A program made the position numbers and the translations under genes. This document shows positions 1 to 5,280 of a stretch of DNA of 10,900 bases, in pieces; position 1 is the stretch's first letter, and each line of letters begins with the position of its first letter. The DNA lies in contig JBBSQE010000105.1 of assembly GCA_038258095.1 (NCBI GenBank), positions 1-10,900 on the forward strand, written 5' to 3'. The notes under the pieces were generated by a model that saw only the letters and a program-made list of their open reading frames with translations, ran no database searches and was not told where the DNA came from. The stretch is from JBBSQE01 sp038258095 (GTDB lineage Bacteria; Actinomycetota; Thermoleophilia; Solirubrobacterales; 70-9).

Positions 1-27
1 CAGAAGGTCGTCGAGGTCGGCGCGCAT
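1..27 (-). CDS. Possible 5' end of a divergent minus-strand gene (first 9 codons only)
   Basis: Reading the minus strand, an ATG at 27-25 is preceded by a textbook Shine-Dalgarno GGAGGT with a 7-nt spacer, and the frame stays open to the window edge, giving MRADLDDLL. The same frame is also open upstream for some 20 codons back to a stop near 94-96, so the ATG is chosen for its ribosome-binding site rather than forced. Product unknown: nine residues are too few to assign. The competing reading is that the + strand frame beginning at base 1 (QKVVEVGAHRFHLQ..., ending TAG 124-126) is the tail of a gene entering from the left. Both readings have similar third-position GC, so strand is not settled; the ribosome-binding site tips me to the minus strand. 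Confidence 0.4.
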
Positions 28-83
28 CGCTTCCACCTCCAGGTGGTCGGCTTTGTGGGAACACGCCGACCTTCGACGGCCTT
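4..83. repeat. Long imperfect inverted repeat at left edge
   Basis: The arm at 4-22 (AAGGTCGTCGAGGTCGGCG) matches the reverse complement of 64-83 with one mismatch, which would be a G-U pair in a + strand RNA, and one single-base bulge. The loop is 41 nt. On the + strand the right arm runs into TTTT (82-85). The right arm can alternatively pair with GGTCGGC at 45-51, so two hairpins are mutually exclusive. It could be a terminator of a gene entering from the left, or sit across the start of a divergent gene. The function is not determined. Confidence 0.4.
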
Positions 84-365
84 TTCTCTGGCCCTACCCA
101 GCCGCTCGCCGCGCCGGAGCGATTAGGAATCAGTCATCTAGGGGGGACGGGACCCGGCACCGCGCCAACCCTAGACACGTGCCAAGCGGAGCCCGGGCGG
201 CGGCAGGCATGCTCCGCGCGCGTCTGTGGACTCCGGCTGCCGCAGATCGCGGCGCGTAGAGATTCGGCACACAAGAGACCCACAATCGGCACGCCCTGGT
301 CTTGATCCGCGCGTCCACCTCTCCCACGATCGATTACCTCAAGGAAACAGATCGAAGGAGGAGCG
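28..365. other. Gene-free region upstream of the pilin gene
   Basis: No reading frame here has a good ribosome-binding site plus the third-position GC bias of the neighbouring genes. Visible structure: an inverted repeat with arms 4-22 and 64-83, a competing 7-bp repeat GGTCGGC (45-51)/GCCGACC (65-71), and a perfect 7-bp repeat GCGGAGC (186-192)/GCTCCGC (211-217) with an 18-nt loop. If the left-edge minus-strand start is real, this stretch is a divergent promoter region. I see no confident -35/-10 pair; TAGAGA at 257-262 is a weak candidate only. Confidence 0.5.
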
Positions 366-614
366 ATGTTCAACGCCGTGCTGGGCTACATCCATGCTCA
401 TTTCCATGTGCGGATGCGAGGGCTTCGCACCGCGCTCGAGGGAGAGAGGGGACAGGGGACCGTCGAGTACGTCGGTCTGATCCTGCTCGTCTCGCTCCTG
501 ATGGTGGGGATGGTCGCAGCCATGAAGGGGTTCAACGGCAAGCAGGGGACCGAGCTGGCCGACGTGATCGTCAACAAGATCAAGGAGGCGGTCCAGCAGG
601 TCAGCTTCAAGTAG
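366..614 (+). CDS. Flp/Tad-type class III pilin-like protein (82 aa)
   Basis: Small predicted pilin subunit. Residues 1-29 form a basic leader ending ERG. Then comes QGTVEY (30-35), which fits the Flp prepilin rule: cleavage after Gly29 puts Glu at mature position 5 and Tyr at 6. A single hydrophobic helix follows (about 36-53, GLILLVSLLMVGMVAAM), then a short polar tail ending VSFK. Known for the family: TadV-type prepilin peptidase removes the leader at the inner membrane and the Tad machinery assembles the subunit outside the cell. The start at 366 is chosen for the strong GAAGGAGG ribosome-binding site just upstream. No tad assembly, peptidase or TadE genes are in the window, so it stands alone here. 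It could instead be a solitary membrane-anchored pseudopilin. The class is fairly sure; the role is not. Confidence 0.75.
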   Translation: MFNAVLGYIHAHFHVRMRGLRTALEGERGQGTVEYVGLILLVSLLMVGMVAAMKGFNGKQGTELADVIVNKIKEAVQQVSFK

Positions 615-679
615 CGCGAACACGGCGAGGGGGCGAGACGAGATGGAAATGGTGCGACGCCGTCCCCTCGCCGTTCGCG
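615..679 (+). terminator. Long hairpin directly after the pilin stop
   Basis: The left arm CGCGAACACGGCGAGGGG (615-632) pairs with CCCCTCGCCGTTCGCG (664-679), with two unpaired bases (CA) in the left arm, giving a stem of about 16 bp and a 31-nt loop. It begins at the base after the stop codon. There is no T tract, so it is either a tail-less GC terminator/3' stabiliser or an attenuator between the pilin gene and rph. Inferred from symmetry and placement only. Confidence 0.4.
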
Positions 680-768
680 AAGGAGAAGAGTGGCAGATGG
701 CGAGGGTGTCGAAGAGGCGTTCGCCTTCGACCGGCACTTCACGCAGCGAGGTCTGCGGCTGCTTCCGT

Positions 769-784
769 GAGGCGCCGGCGCCTC
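769..784. repeat. Perfect 16-bp palindrome upstream of rph
   Basis: GAGGCGCCGGCGCCTC is its own reverse complement and lies 55 bp before the rph start, in the otherwise gene-free stretch 615-839. It could be an operator or a short GC hairpin in the rph leader; in such GC-rich DNA a chance palindrome of this length is possible. No clear promoter hexamers can be read around it. Confidence 0.3.
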
Positions 785-839
785 GCATTCCCGGGTTCCC
801 CGCAAGCAGCGTGGCCACCGGCCGTGAGACACTGGGGCG

Positions 840-1565
840 ATGTCCGACTCACGCAGCTATGACCGGGCGCCGGGGGACCTCCGGCCGGTCACGATCGAGC
901 CCGGTTTCGTCGCCACGGCCGACGGTTCCGTACTCATCTCGGCCGGCGAGACGAAGGTGATCTGCACCGCTTCCGTCAGCGATTCCGTGCCGCGCTGGAT
1001 GAAGGGCCGGGGCACCGGCTGGGTCACGGCCGAGTACGCGATGCTCCCGGCGTCGACGGGGGACCGCAAGGCGCGTGACATCTCGAAGGGCCGCCCGGAC
1101 GGCCGGTCCGTGGAGATTCAGCGGCTGATCGGGCGCTCGCTTCGAGTGGTGTGTGACTTCGAGGCTCTCGGTGAGCGCAGCGTCTACGTCGATTGTGACG
1201 TCCTCCAGGCCGACGGGGGGACCCGCTGCGCGGCGATCACCGGCGGTTATGTGGCGCTTCGTCTGGCGTTCGAGGGCCTGCTCGACGCCGGTGAGATCGA
1301 GTCGATGCCCCTCACCGGATCGGTCGCCGCGGTCAGCGTCGGCGTCGTCGACGGGGTGCCGCTCTGTGATCTCGATTACTCCGAGGACTCCACGGCCGAG
1401 GTCGATGCCAACGTGGTGATGACCGGGGAGGGAGGCCTGGTCGAGGTACAGGCGACCGCCGAGCGCACGCCGCTGTCGCGCGCGCACCTCGATGATCTCC
1501 TCGGGCTCGCCGAGGATGGGATCGGCCACCTGCGTGAGGCGCAGGAATCGGTGGCCTCGCTCTGA
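840..1565 (+). CDS. rph: Ribonuclease PH (241 aa)
   Basis: Phosphate-dependent 3'-to-5' exoribonuclease that trims the 3' ends of tRNA precursors and other structured RNAs, releasing nucleoside diphosphates; cytoplasmic hexameric ring in known members. The whole chain is recognisable: RPVTIEPGF near the N-terminus, GRSVEIQRLIGRSLR (88-102), the phosphate-binding DGGTR (125-129), and CDLDYSEDSTAEVD (176-189), which carries the two active-site aspartates (Asp177 and Asp183 by alignment to the family). The length is normal and no key residue is missing. The ATG at 840 gives the expected N-terminus (RAPGDLRPV), but its ribosome-binding site is weak (CTGGGG close to the ATG). The neighbour rdgB follows after 13 nt, a common bacterial pairing that suggests cotranscription. 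Confidence 0.96.
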   Translation: MSDSRSYDRAPGDLRPVTIEPGFVATADGSVLISAGETKVICTASVSDSVPRWMKGRGTGWVTAEYAMLPASTGDRKARDISKGRPDGRSVEIQRLIGRSLRVVCDFEALGERSVYVDCDVLQADGGTRCAAITGGYVALRLAFEGLLDAGEIESMPLTGSVAAVSVGVVDGVPLCDLDYSEDSTAEVDANVVMTGEGGLVEVQATAERTPLSRAHLDDLLGLAEDGIGHLREAQESVASL

Positions 1566-1578
1566 GTCGGAGACGCCG

Positions 1579-2181
1579 ATGGAGCCACTGATCGTCGCCA
1601 CCCGCAATGAGCACAAGTTGCGAGAGCTCGGTGAGATTCTCACCGGGGTGGAGCTGGAGCCGCTGCCGGAGGACATCGAGCTTCCCCCTGAGTGGGGCAC
1701 GACCTTCGCGATCAACGCCGCCGGCAAGGCGACCCGCGCGGCGAAGGACACCGGCCGGCCGGTGAGCGGCGACGACTCGGGGATCGAGGCGGCGGCGCTT
1801 GACGGGCGTCCCGGCGTCTACTCGGCCCGGTACGCGGGCGAGGAGGCAACCGACGAGGAGAACCTCCAGAAGCTCCTTCGGGAGGTCGAGGAGGCCGGCG
1901 ACGACCGCCGCGTCGCCTACGTTTGCGTCATCGCTCACGCGCAGCCCGACGGCAGCGCTGCGCTCTACGAGGGTCGCTGCGAGGGCACGCTCATCGCCGA
2001 GCCCCGCGGGACCGGCGGCTTCGGCTATGACCCGGCCTTCGTCCCCGACGACACGGGGCAGGGCGACGAGCGCACGATGGCCGAGCTCACCTCCGAGGAG
2101 AAACATGCGATCAGCCACCGCGGGCGGGCCGCGAAGGAGCTGGCGCTGGCACTGGGCCTGAGCCTCCGGGGCGGCGGGTAG
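1579..2181 (+). CDS. rdgB: XTP/dITP diphosphatase (RdgB/Ham1 family, 200 aa)
   Basis: Removes non-canonical purine nucleotides (XTP, dITP, ITP) from the pool by hydrolysing them to the monophosphate and pyrophosphate, so they are not built into DNA or RNA; cytoplasmic homodimer in known members. Family marks in order: VATRNEHKLRE (6-16), SGDDSGIEAAALDGRPGVYSAR (63-84) with the metal/catalytic aspartates 65-66, GTGGFGYDPAF (144-154), MAEL (167-170) and the nucleotide-base loop SHRGRA (179-184). The frame is open further upstream to 1492, inside rph, but the ATG at 1579 places the conserved LIVATRN at the very N-terminus and has GGAG six bases before it, so I use it. It lies 13 nt after rph, likely in the same transcript. 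Confidence 0.95.
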   Translation: MEPLIVATRNEHKLRELGEILTGVELEPLPEDIELPPEWGTTFAINAAGKATRAAKDTGRPVSGDDSGIEAAALDGRPGVYSARYAGEEATDEENLQKLLREVEEAGDDRRVAYVCVIAHAQPDGSAALYEGRCEGTLIAEPRGTGGFGYDPAFVPDDTGQGDERTMAELTSEEKHAISHRGRAAKELALALGLSLRGGG

Positions 2182-2198
2182 CTGTCACCCGTGAACGC

Positions 2199-3110
2199 AT
2201 GATCCACACGAAATCCGGCGCCGCCGGGCTCTCGATCGCTTCGAACTCCCTGCTGATCGCCCTGAAGCTCGCGGCGGGCGCCATCACCGGATCGATCGCG
2301 ATCATCACCGAGGCCGTCCACTCGATGATCGACCTCCTCGCCTCGGTCATCGCCTTCGTCTCGGTCCGCAAGGCCGACGAGCCCGCCGACATCGATCATC
2401 CCTACGGGCACGAGAAGGTCGAGAGCCTCGCCGCCACGGTCGAGGGGATGCTGATCCTGGTCGGCGCCGCGATCATCATCTACGAGGCGTGTCACCGCTT
2501 GGTGGTCGGCTCCGAGGTCGAAGAGCTCGGGATCGGGATCGCGGTCATGGCCTTCTCGATGGTCGCCAACCTTGGGGTCTCCGCAGTGCTCGGGCGCGAG
2601 GCGAAGGCCCACGAGTCCCAGGCGCTGGCCGGGGATGCGGCTCACCTGCGGACGGACGCCATGACGTCAGGTGGGGTCCTGATCGGCCTCTTCGCGGTTG
2701 AGGTCACCGGCCTGGCATCGCTTGACTCGATAACCGCGCTGATCGTGGCGGTGGCGATCGTGGTCGCGGGCATCCGTGTCATCCGGGGCTCGTCCGGAGT
2801 GCTGGTCGACCAGGCGCTGCCCGATGCCGAGATGGACCTGATCGAGGAGGCGATCGCACGGGCCCGCACCGACGAGGTGGCCGGGTACCACAAGCTCCGC
2901 GCCCGGCAGGCCGGCAGCCGGCGATACATCGATCTCCACGTCCAGTTCCGGGCCGGCACCAGCCTCGAGCACGCGCACGACCTGGCGCACGCGATGCGCG
3001 GCCAGATCGAAGGGGAGCTCCCGTCAGCCGAGGTTCTGATCCATGTCGAGCCCGAGAGCTCGCTGCGGGACCCGGGAGCCGCGCGGGCCGGCCCGTTCCG
3101 AGCCGGCTAG
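2199..3110 (+). CDS. Cation diffusion facilitator (zinc/iron-type CDF) transporter (303 aa)
   Basis: Inner-membrane proton-coupled exporter of divalent metal. About six hydrophobic segments lie between residues 11 and 195, followed by a cytoplasmic CDF dimer domain (about 205-287) with histidines (His247 in DLHVQF, His261, His282 in LIHVEP) where the family binds regulatory metal. The transport site reads His41-x3-Asp45 (EAVHSMID) in helix 2 and His149-x3-Asp153 (HLRTD) in helix 5. The HxxxD/HxxxD pair is the arrangement of zinc-selective CDFs such as ZitB, whereas FieF/YiiP has Asp at the first place; zinc is therefore my preferred substrate by inference. The DHPYGHEKVESLA loop (66-78) is also typical. 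It starts 17 nt after rdgB with no clear Shine-Dalgarno site, so it may be read through from rph-rdgB. The stop lies in a 14-bp palindrome. Confidence 0.93.
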   Translation: MIHTKSGAAGLSIASNSLLIALKLAAGAITGSIAIITEAVHSMIDLLASVIAFVSVRKADEPADIDHPYGHEKVESLAATVEGMLILVGAAIIIYEACHRLVVGSEVEELGIGIAVMAFSMVANLGVSAVLGREAKAHESQALAGDAAHLRTDAMTSGGVLIGLFAVEVTGLASLDSITALIVAVAIVVAGIRVIRGSSGVLVDQALPDAEMDLIEEAIARARTDEVAGYHKLRARQAGSRRYIDLHVQFRAGTSLEHAHDLAHAMRGQIEGELPSAEVLIHVEPESSLRDPGAARAGPFRAG

Positions 3111-3115
3111 CCGGC
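3102..3115. terminator. 14-bp palindrome across the CDF stop codon
   Basis: GCCGGCTAGCCGGC is a perfect palindrome spanning the TAG stop of the CDF gene. It lies between two convergent genes (the minus-strand gene stops at 3136), where a bidirectional terminator would be expected. It is short and lacks T runs on either side, so the role is inferred from position. Confidence 0.25.
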
Positions 3116-3135
3116 GTCGCGCGCGGCGGTGGCGC

Positions 3136-3285
3136 TCAGGGGGACGGCAGGAGGTTCACGGCGGCGGCGACCCCGACGGCTGCGACCGTGATGGCGTAGC
3201 CGTTGTAGTCCCCGACCGCGAACGCGACCGCGGCGATGGCGCAAACGACGACGACGATGATCCATGAGGCTCTCGCGAGGGACAC
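3136..3285 (-). CDS. Small two-helix membrane protein, unknown function (49 aa)
   Basis: Minus-strand frame from GTG (3285-3283) to TGA (3138-3136). The protein begins MSLARASW and has two hydrophobic segments, about 8-25 (WIIVVVVCAIAAVAFAVG) and 31-46 (AITVAAVGVAAAVNLL), joined by a short polar loop GDYNGY. It has one Arg at the N-terminus and ends LLPSP. Nearly every codon ends in C or G (only about four exceptions), as in the surrounding genes, whereas the overlapping + strand frames give basic, low-complexity peptides. This together with the helix-loop-helix hydrophobicity makes it a credible gene although it is short. There is no strong ribosome-binding site before the GTG, so translation may be leaderless or start slightly differently. 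It converges on the CDF gene and diverges from the Roadblock gene across only 20 bp. I cannot name a family. Confidence 0.6.
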   Translation of the reverse strand: MSLARASWIIVVVVCAIAAVAFAVGDYNGYAITVAAVGVAAAVNLLPSP

Positions 3286-3305
3286 AGCTCGGTAGTTTGG
3301 CCGAG
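3286..3305 (+). promoter_or_regulatory. Divergent spacer with -10-like TAGTTT inside an inverted repeat
   Basis: Only 20 bp separate the two divergent starts. CTCGG (3288-3292) and CCGAG (3301-3305) form an inverted repeat around TAGTTT (3293-3298), which fits the TANNNT -10 pattern. Its last T is 8 bases from the A of the Roadblock ATG, the spacing expected if transcription starts at or next to the start codon (leaderless mRNA, common in actinobacteria). No good -35 is seen; it would lie inside the minus-strand gene. Confidence 0.4.
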
Positions 3306-3680
3306 ATGCCCGACAGCACTCCCTCCCCTTCCGTATCTCCGCTCGCGGCGCAGGGTGCGCTGGCCTTCCTGACCGAGATGTCGGCGGACCTGCGCGGCGC
3401 GGCGATCCTGGGCCCCGACGGCTCGGTTCTCGCCGCCAGCGGCGACTCGGGGCGATGGGCGGCCCCGGCCGCCGCCCTGCTCAGGGCCGCCGACGAGGCC
3501 GACGACGAGCCCGTCGAGCAGATTCACATCGCCGGGCAGGGCGGCGAGGTGTTCGCGCTTCGTCATGCTGGTCTGGTGGCCATCGCAGTGACCGACCGGT
3601 TCGTCCTCAGCTCGCTGATGGCCTTCGACATGCGCGCTGTCATGAAGCGCCTCGCCGACTCCCCGAACGGGGCTTCCTGA
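3306..3680 (+). CDS. Roadblock/LC7-like domain protein (124 aa)
   Basis: After a Ser/Pro-rich start (1-12), the chain looks like a single Roadblock/LC7 (longin-like) fold: a helix LAFLTEMSADL (19-29), a strand pair RGAAILGPDGSVLAAS (30-45), a helix (51-63), strands EQIHIAGQGGEVFALRHAGLVAIAVTD (71-97), and a C-terminal helix SSLMAFDMRAVMKRLA (102-117). Known for the family: small homodimeric proteins, often partners or regulators of Ras-like GTPases (MglB type). No GTPase gene is in this window. The frame could start at 3264, but that would run into the divergent gene. The ATG at 3306 has no Shine-Dalgarno site and sits at leaderless distance from TAGTTT. Its TGA overlaps the next ATG (TGATG), so translation of the pair is probably coupled. 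Domain assignment is by pattern only. Confidence 0.7.
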   Translation: MPDSTPSPSVSPLAAQGALAFLTEMSADLRGAAILGPDGSVLAASGDSGRWAAPAAALLRAADEADDEPVEQIHIAGQGGEVFALRHAGLVAIAVTDRFVLSSLMAFDMRAVMKRLADSPNGAS

Positions 3681-3898
3681 TGCCGAAGGTCCACCGGGTG
3701 CTGATGGACCGCGTCTCGGGGTACGCCGACGAGGCCGGTGCCTTCATGCGCCGGCGCCGGATGCACCGCCGGACCTTCGCCCGCCTCCACTATCCGGGCG
3801 GACGCTCGATCGAGCACCCGCTCGATTCCTCGACCGGCGGTGAGCTGCTGGCGGCAGCCGAGGACCTCGTGGCCGTCGCGGGTGACAGGTCCGCGTGA
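3680..3898 (+). CDS. Small basic protein of unknown function, coupled to tldD (72 aa)
   Basis: I do not recognise a family. The ATG overlaps the stop of the Roadblock gene (TGATG at 3678-3682) and its TGA overlaps the GTG of tldD (GTGA), so it is wedged between two coupled genes. The chain starts MPKVHRVLMDRVSGYADEAG, has a very basic centre FMRRRRMHRRTFARLHYPGG (22-41), then an acidic/alanine helix GELLAAAEDLVAVAG (54-68). No signal peptide or membrane helix is present. The arginine cluster suggests nucleic acid, membrane or partner binding. Third-position GC is as high as in its neighbours, supporting real coding. Because TldD/TldE are proteases that need unfolded peptides, it could be a partner or substrate, but that is speculation from position alone. 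Confidence 0.65.
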   Translation: MPKVHRVLMDRVSGYADEAGAFMRRRRMHRRTFARLHYPGGRSIEHPLDSSTGGELLAAAEDLVAVAGDRSA

Positions 3899-5280
3899 CC
3901 GGCCTGCTTGACCCCGAAGTTGCCGGCCGCGTTCTCCAGTGCGCACTCGTCAACGGTGGCGACTTCGCCGAGATCTACGCCGAGCGCCGCAGCGGGCTGG
4001 CGCTCTCGATCGACGAGCAGCGGATCGAGGGCGTCCAGGCGGGCGGGGAGGAAGGGGCGGGTATCCGTGTCATCTCTGACGGCACCACCTACTTCGCTCA
4101 CGTCGACGGGCTGGTTCCCGAGGACCTCGAGCGTGCCGCGGGTGAGGCCGCCGCCGCGCTGAGCGCGGGCGCGACCGAGCCGCGAGCGCTGACCCGCCGC
4201 GAGGCGACCCCGCAGCCGATCGCCAAGCGTCCCGAGGACGTGCCGGCTTCCGACAAGGCCGACCTGCTTCGGGCCTCGGACGAGCGGGCGCGCTCACAGG
4301 GCGGCGAGGTCGCGCAGCTCAACGCCTCCTACAGCGAGGGCCGCCGCCGGGTCGCCGTCGCCAACTCCGACGGCTTGCTGACCGGGGATGACCGTACGCG
4401 CGTCCGTCTGGGGGTTCAGGCGGTCGCCAAGCGCGGCGACGTGGTCGAGACCGGAATGGCGACGCTCGGCGCGCACCGGGGCTTCGAGCTGCTCGATGGC
4501 GATCCGGGCCGCATCGCCGAACAGGCCGCTCGCCAAGCCCTCACCCTGCTCGACGCCGGTCCGGCGCCGTCGGGCTCGATGCCGGTCGTGGTCGGCGGCG
4601 GCTTCGGGGGCGTCCTCTTCCACGAGATGACCGGCCACGGGCTCGAGGCCGATCACATCCAGAAGGGCGCGAGCGTTTACATCGGCATGATGGGAAAGCA
4701 GGTCGCCGAGCCTCTCCTCAACGCCTACGACGACGGCGTGCTCCCCGGCGAGTGGGGAACCGACGCCATCGACGACGAGGGGGCTCCCCGCCAGAAGACG
4801 ATGGTCGTCGAGGAGGGCAGGCTCACCTCCTACCTGTACGACAAGGTGCGCGCCGATCGCGACGGGGTCCCGTCGACCGGCAACGGGCGCCGGGAGAGCT
4901 TCCGCCACCTGCCTATCCCACGCATGACCAACACCTACATCGCGCCTGGAGACGCCGAGCCCGAGGATCTGATCGCCGGCGTCAAGCGCGGCTTCTACGC
5001 GGTGTCGTTCGCCGGCGGACAGGTCGAGCCGGCGACCGGCGACTTCGTCTTCGGCGTTTCCGAGGGCTACCTGATCGAGGACGGGAAGGTCGCGCGGCCG
5101 TGTCGCGGTGCGACCCTGATCGGCAACTGCCTCGAGGCGCTGGCGGGGATCGATGCGGTCGCGAACGACTTCGAGATGAAGACCGGTTTCTGTGGCAAGG
5201 GCGGTCAGAAGGTCCCCGTGGGGACGGGCCAGGGGCACGTCAGGATCCGCGCCATGACGGTCGGTGGGACCGAGGTTTGA
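3895..5280 (+). CDS. tldD: TldD metalloprotease subunit (461 aa)
   Basis: Catalytic subunit of the TldD/TldE zinc metalloprotease (family M103). In E. coli the heterodimer degrades unfolded peptides, matures microcin B17 and removes the antitoxin CcdA. The zinc site is visible: FHEMTGHGLEAD (242-253) gives His243, Glu244 and His248 (HExxxH), and Cys433 in GFCGKGGQKVPVGTGQGHVRI (431-451) matches the third ligand known from E. coli TldD. Other family stretches are the N-terminal SIDEQRIEGVQAGGEEGAGIRV region, GNGRRESFRHLPIPRMTNTYI (330-349) and TGDFVFGVSEGYLIEDGK (381-398). The length is near the family norm and nothing is missing. The start is GTG in a GTGA overlap with the 72-residue gene, and the end overlaps tldE (TTGA), so four genes form one coupled unit. 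Confidence 0.93.
   Translation: MTGLLDPEVAGRVLQCALVNGGDFAEIYAERRSGLALSIDEQRIEGVQAGGEEGAGIRVISDGTTYFAHVDGLVPEDLERAAGEAAAALSAGATEPRALTRREATPQPIAKRPEDVPASDKADLLRASDERARSQGGEVAQLNASYSEGRRRVAVANSDGLLTGDDRTRVRLGVQAVAKRGDVVETGMATLGAHRGFELLDGDPGRIAEQAARQALTLLDAGPAPSGSMPVVVGGGFGGVLFHEMTGHGLEADHIQKGASVYIGMMGKQVAEPLLNAYDDGVLPGEWGTDAIDDEGAPRQKTMVVEEGRLTSYLYDKVRADRDGVPSTGNGRRESFRHLPIPRMTNTYIAPGDAEPEDLIAGVKRGFYAVSFAGGQVEPATGDFVFGVSEGYLIEDGKVARPCRGATLIGNCLEALAGIDAVANDFEMKTGFCGKGGQKVPVGTGQGHVRIRAMTVGGTEV

Noticed and set aside
697..960. A + strand frame from ATG 697 (MARVSKRRSPST...) with AAGGAG upstream
   Set aside because: Spacing is 11 nt, many third positions are A/T unlike neighbouring genes, and it runs across the start of rph in another frame.
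849..1751. Long minus-strand open frame opposite rph
   Set aside because: Antisense shadow of rph/rdgB; Arg/Asp-rich composition and no family marks, while the + strand proteins are unmistakable.
3264..3305. Earlier start (ATG 3264) for the Roadblock-like gene
   Set aside because: It would overlap the divergent minus-strand gene, has no Shine-Dalgarno site and adds unrelated residues; the ATG at 3306 has a leaderless-type -10.
4752..5276. N-terminal extension of the tldE frame into tldD
   Set aside because: Arg/Gly-rich out-of-frame reading of tldD with no resemblance to the family; the TTGA overlap start gives the normal length.
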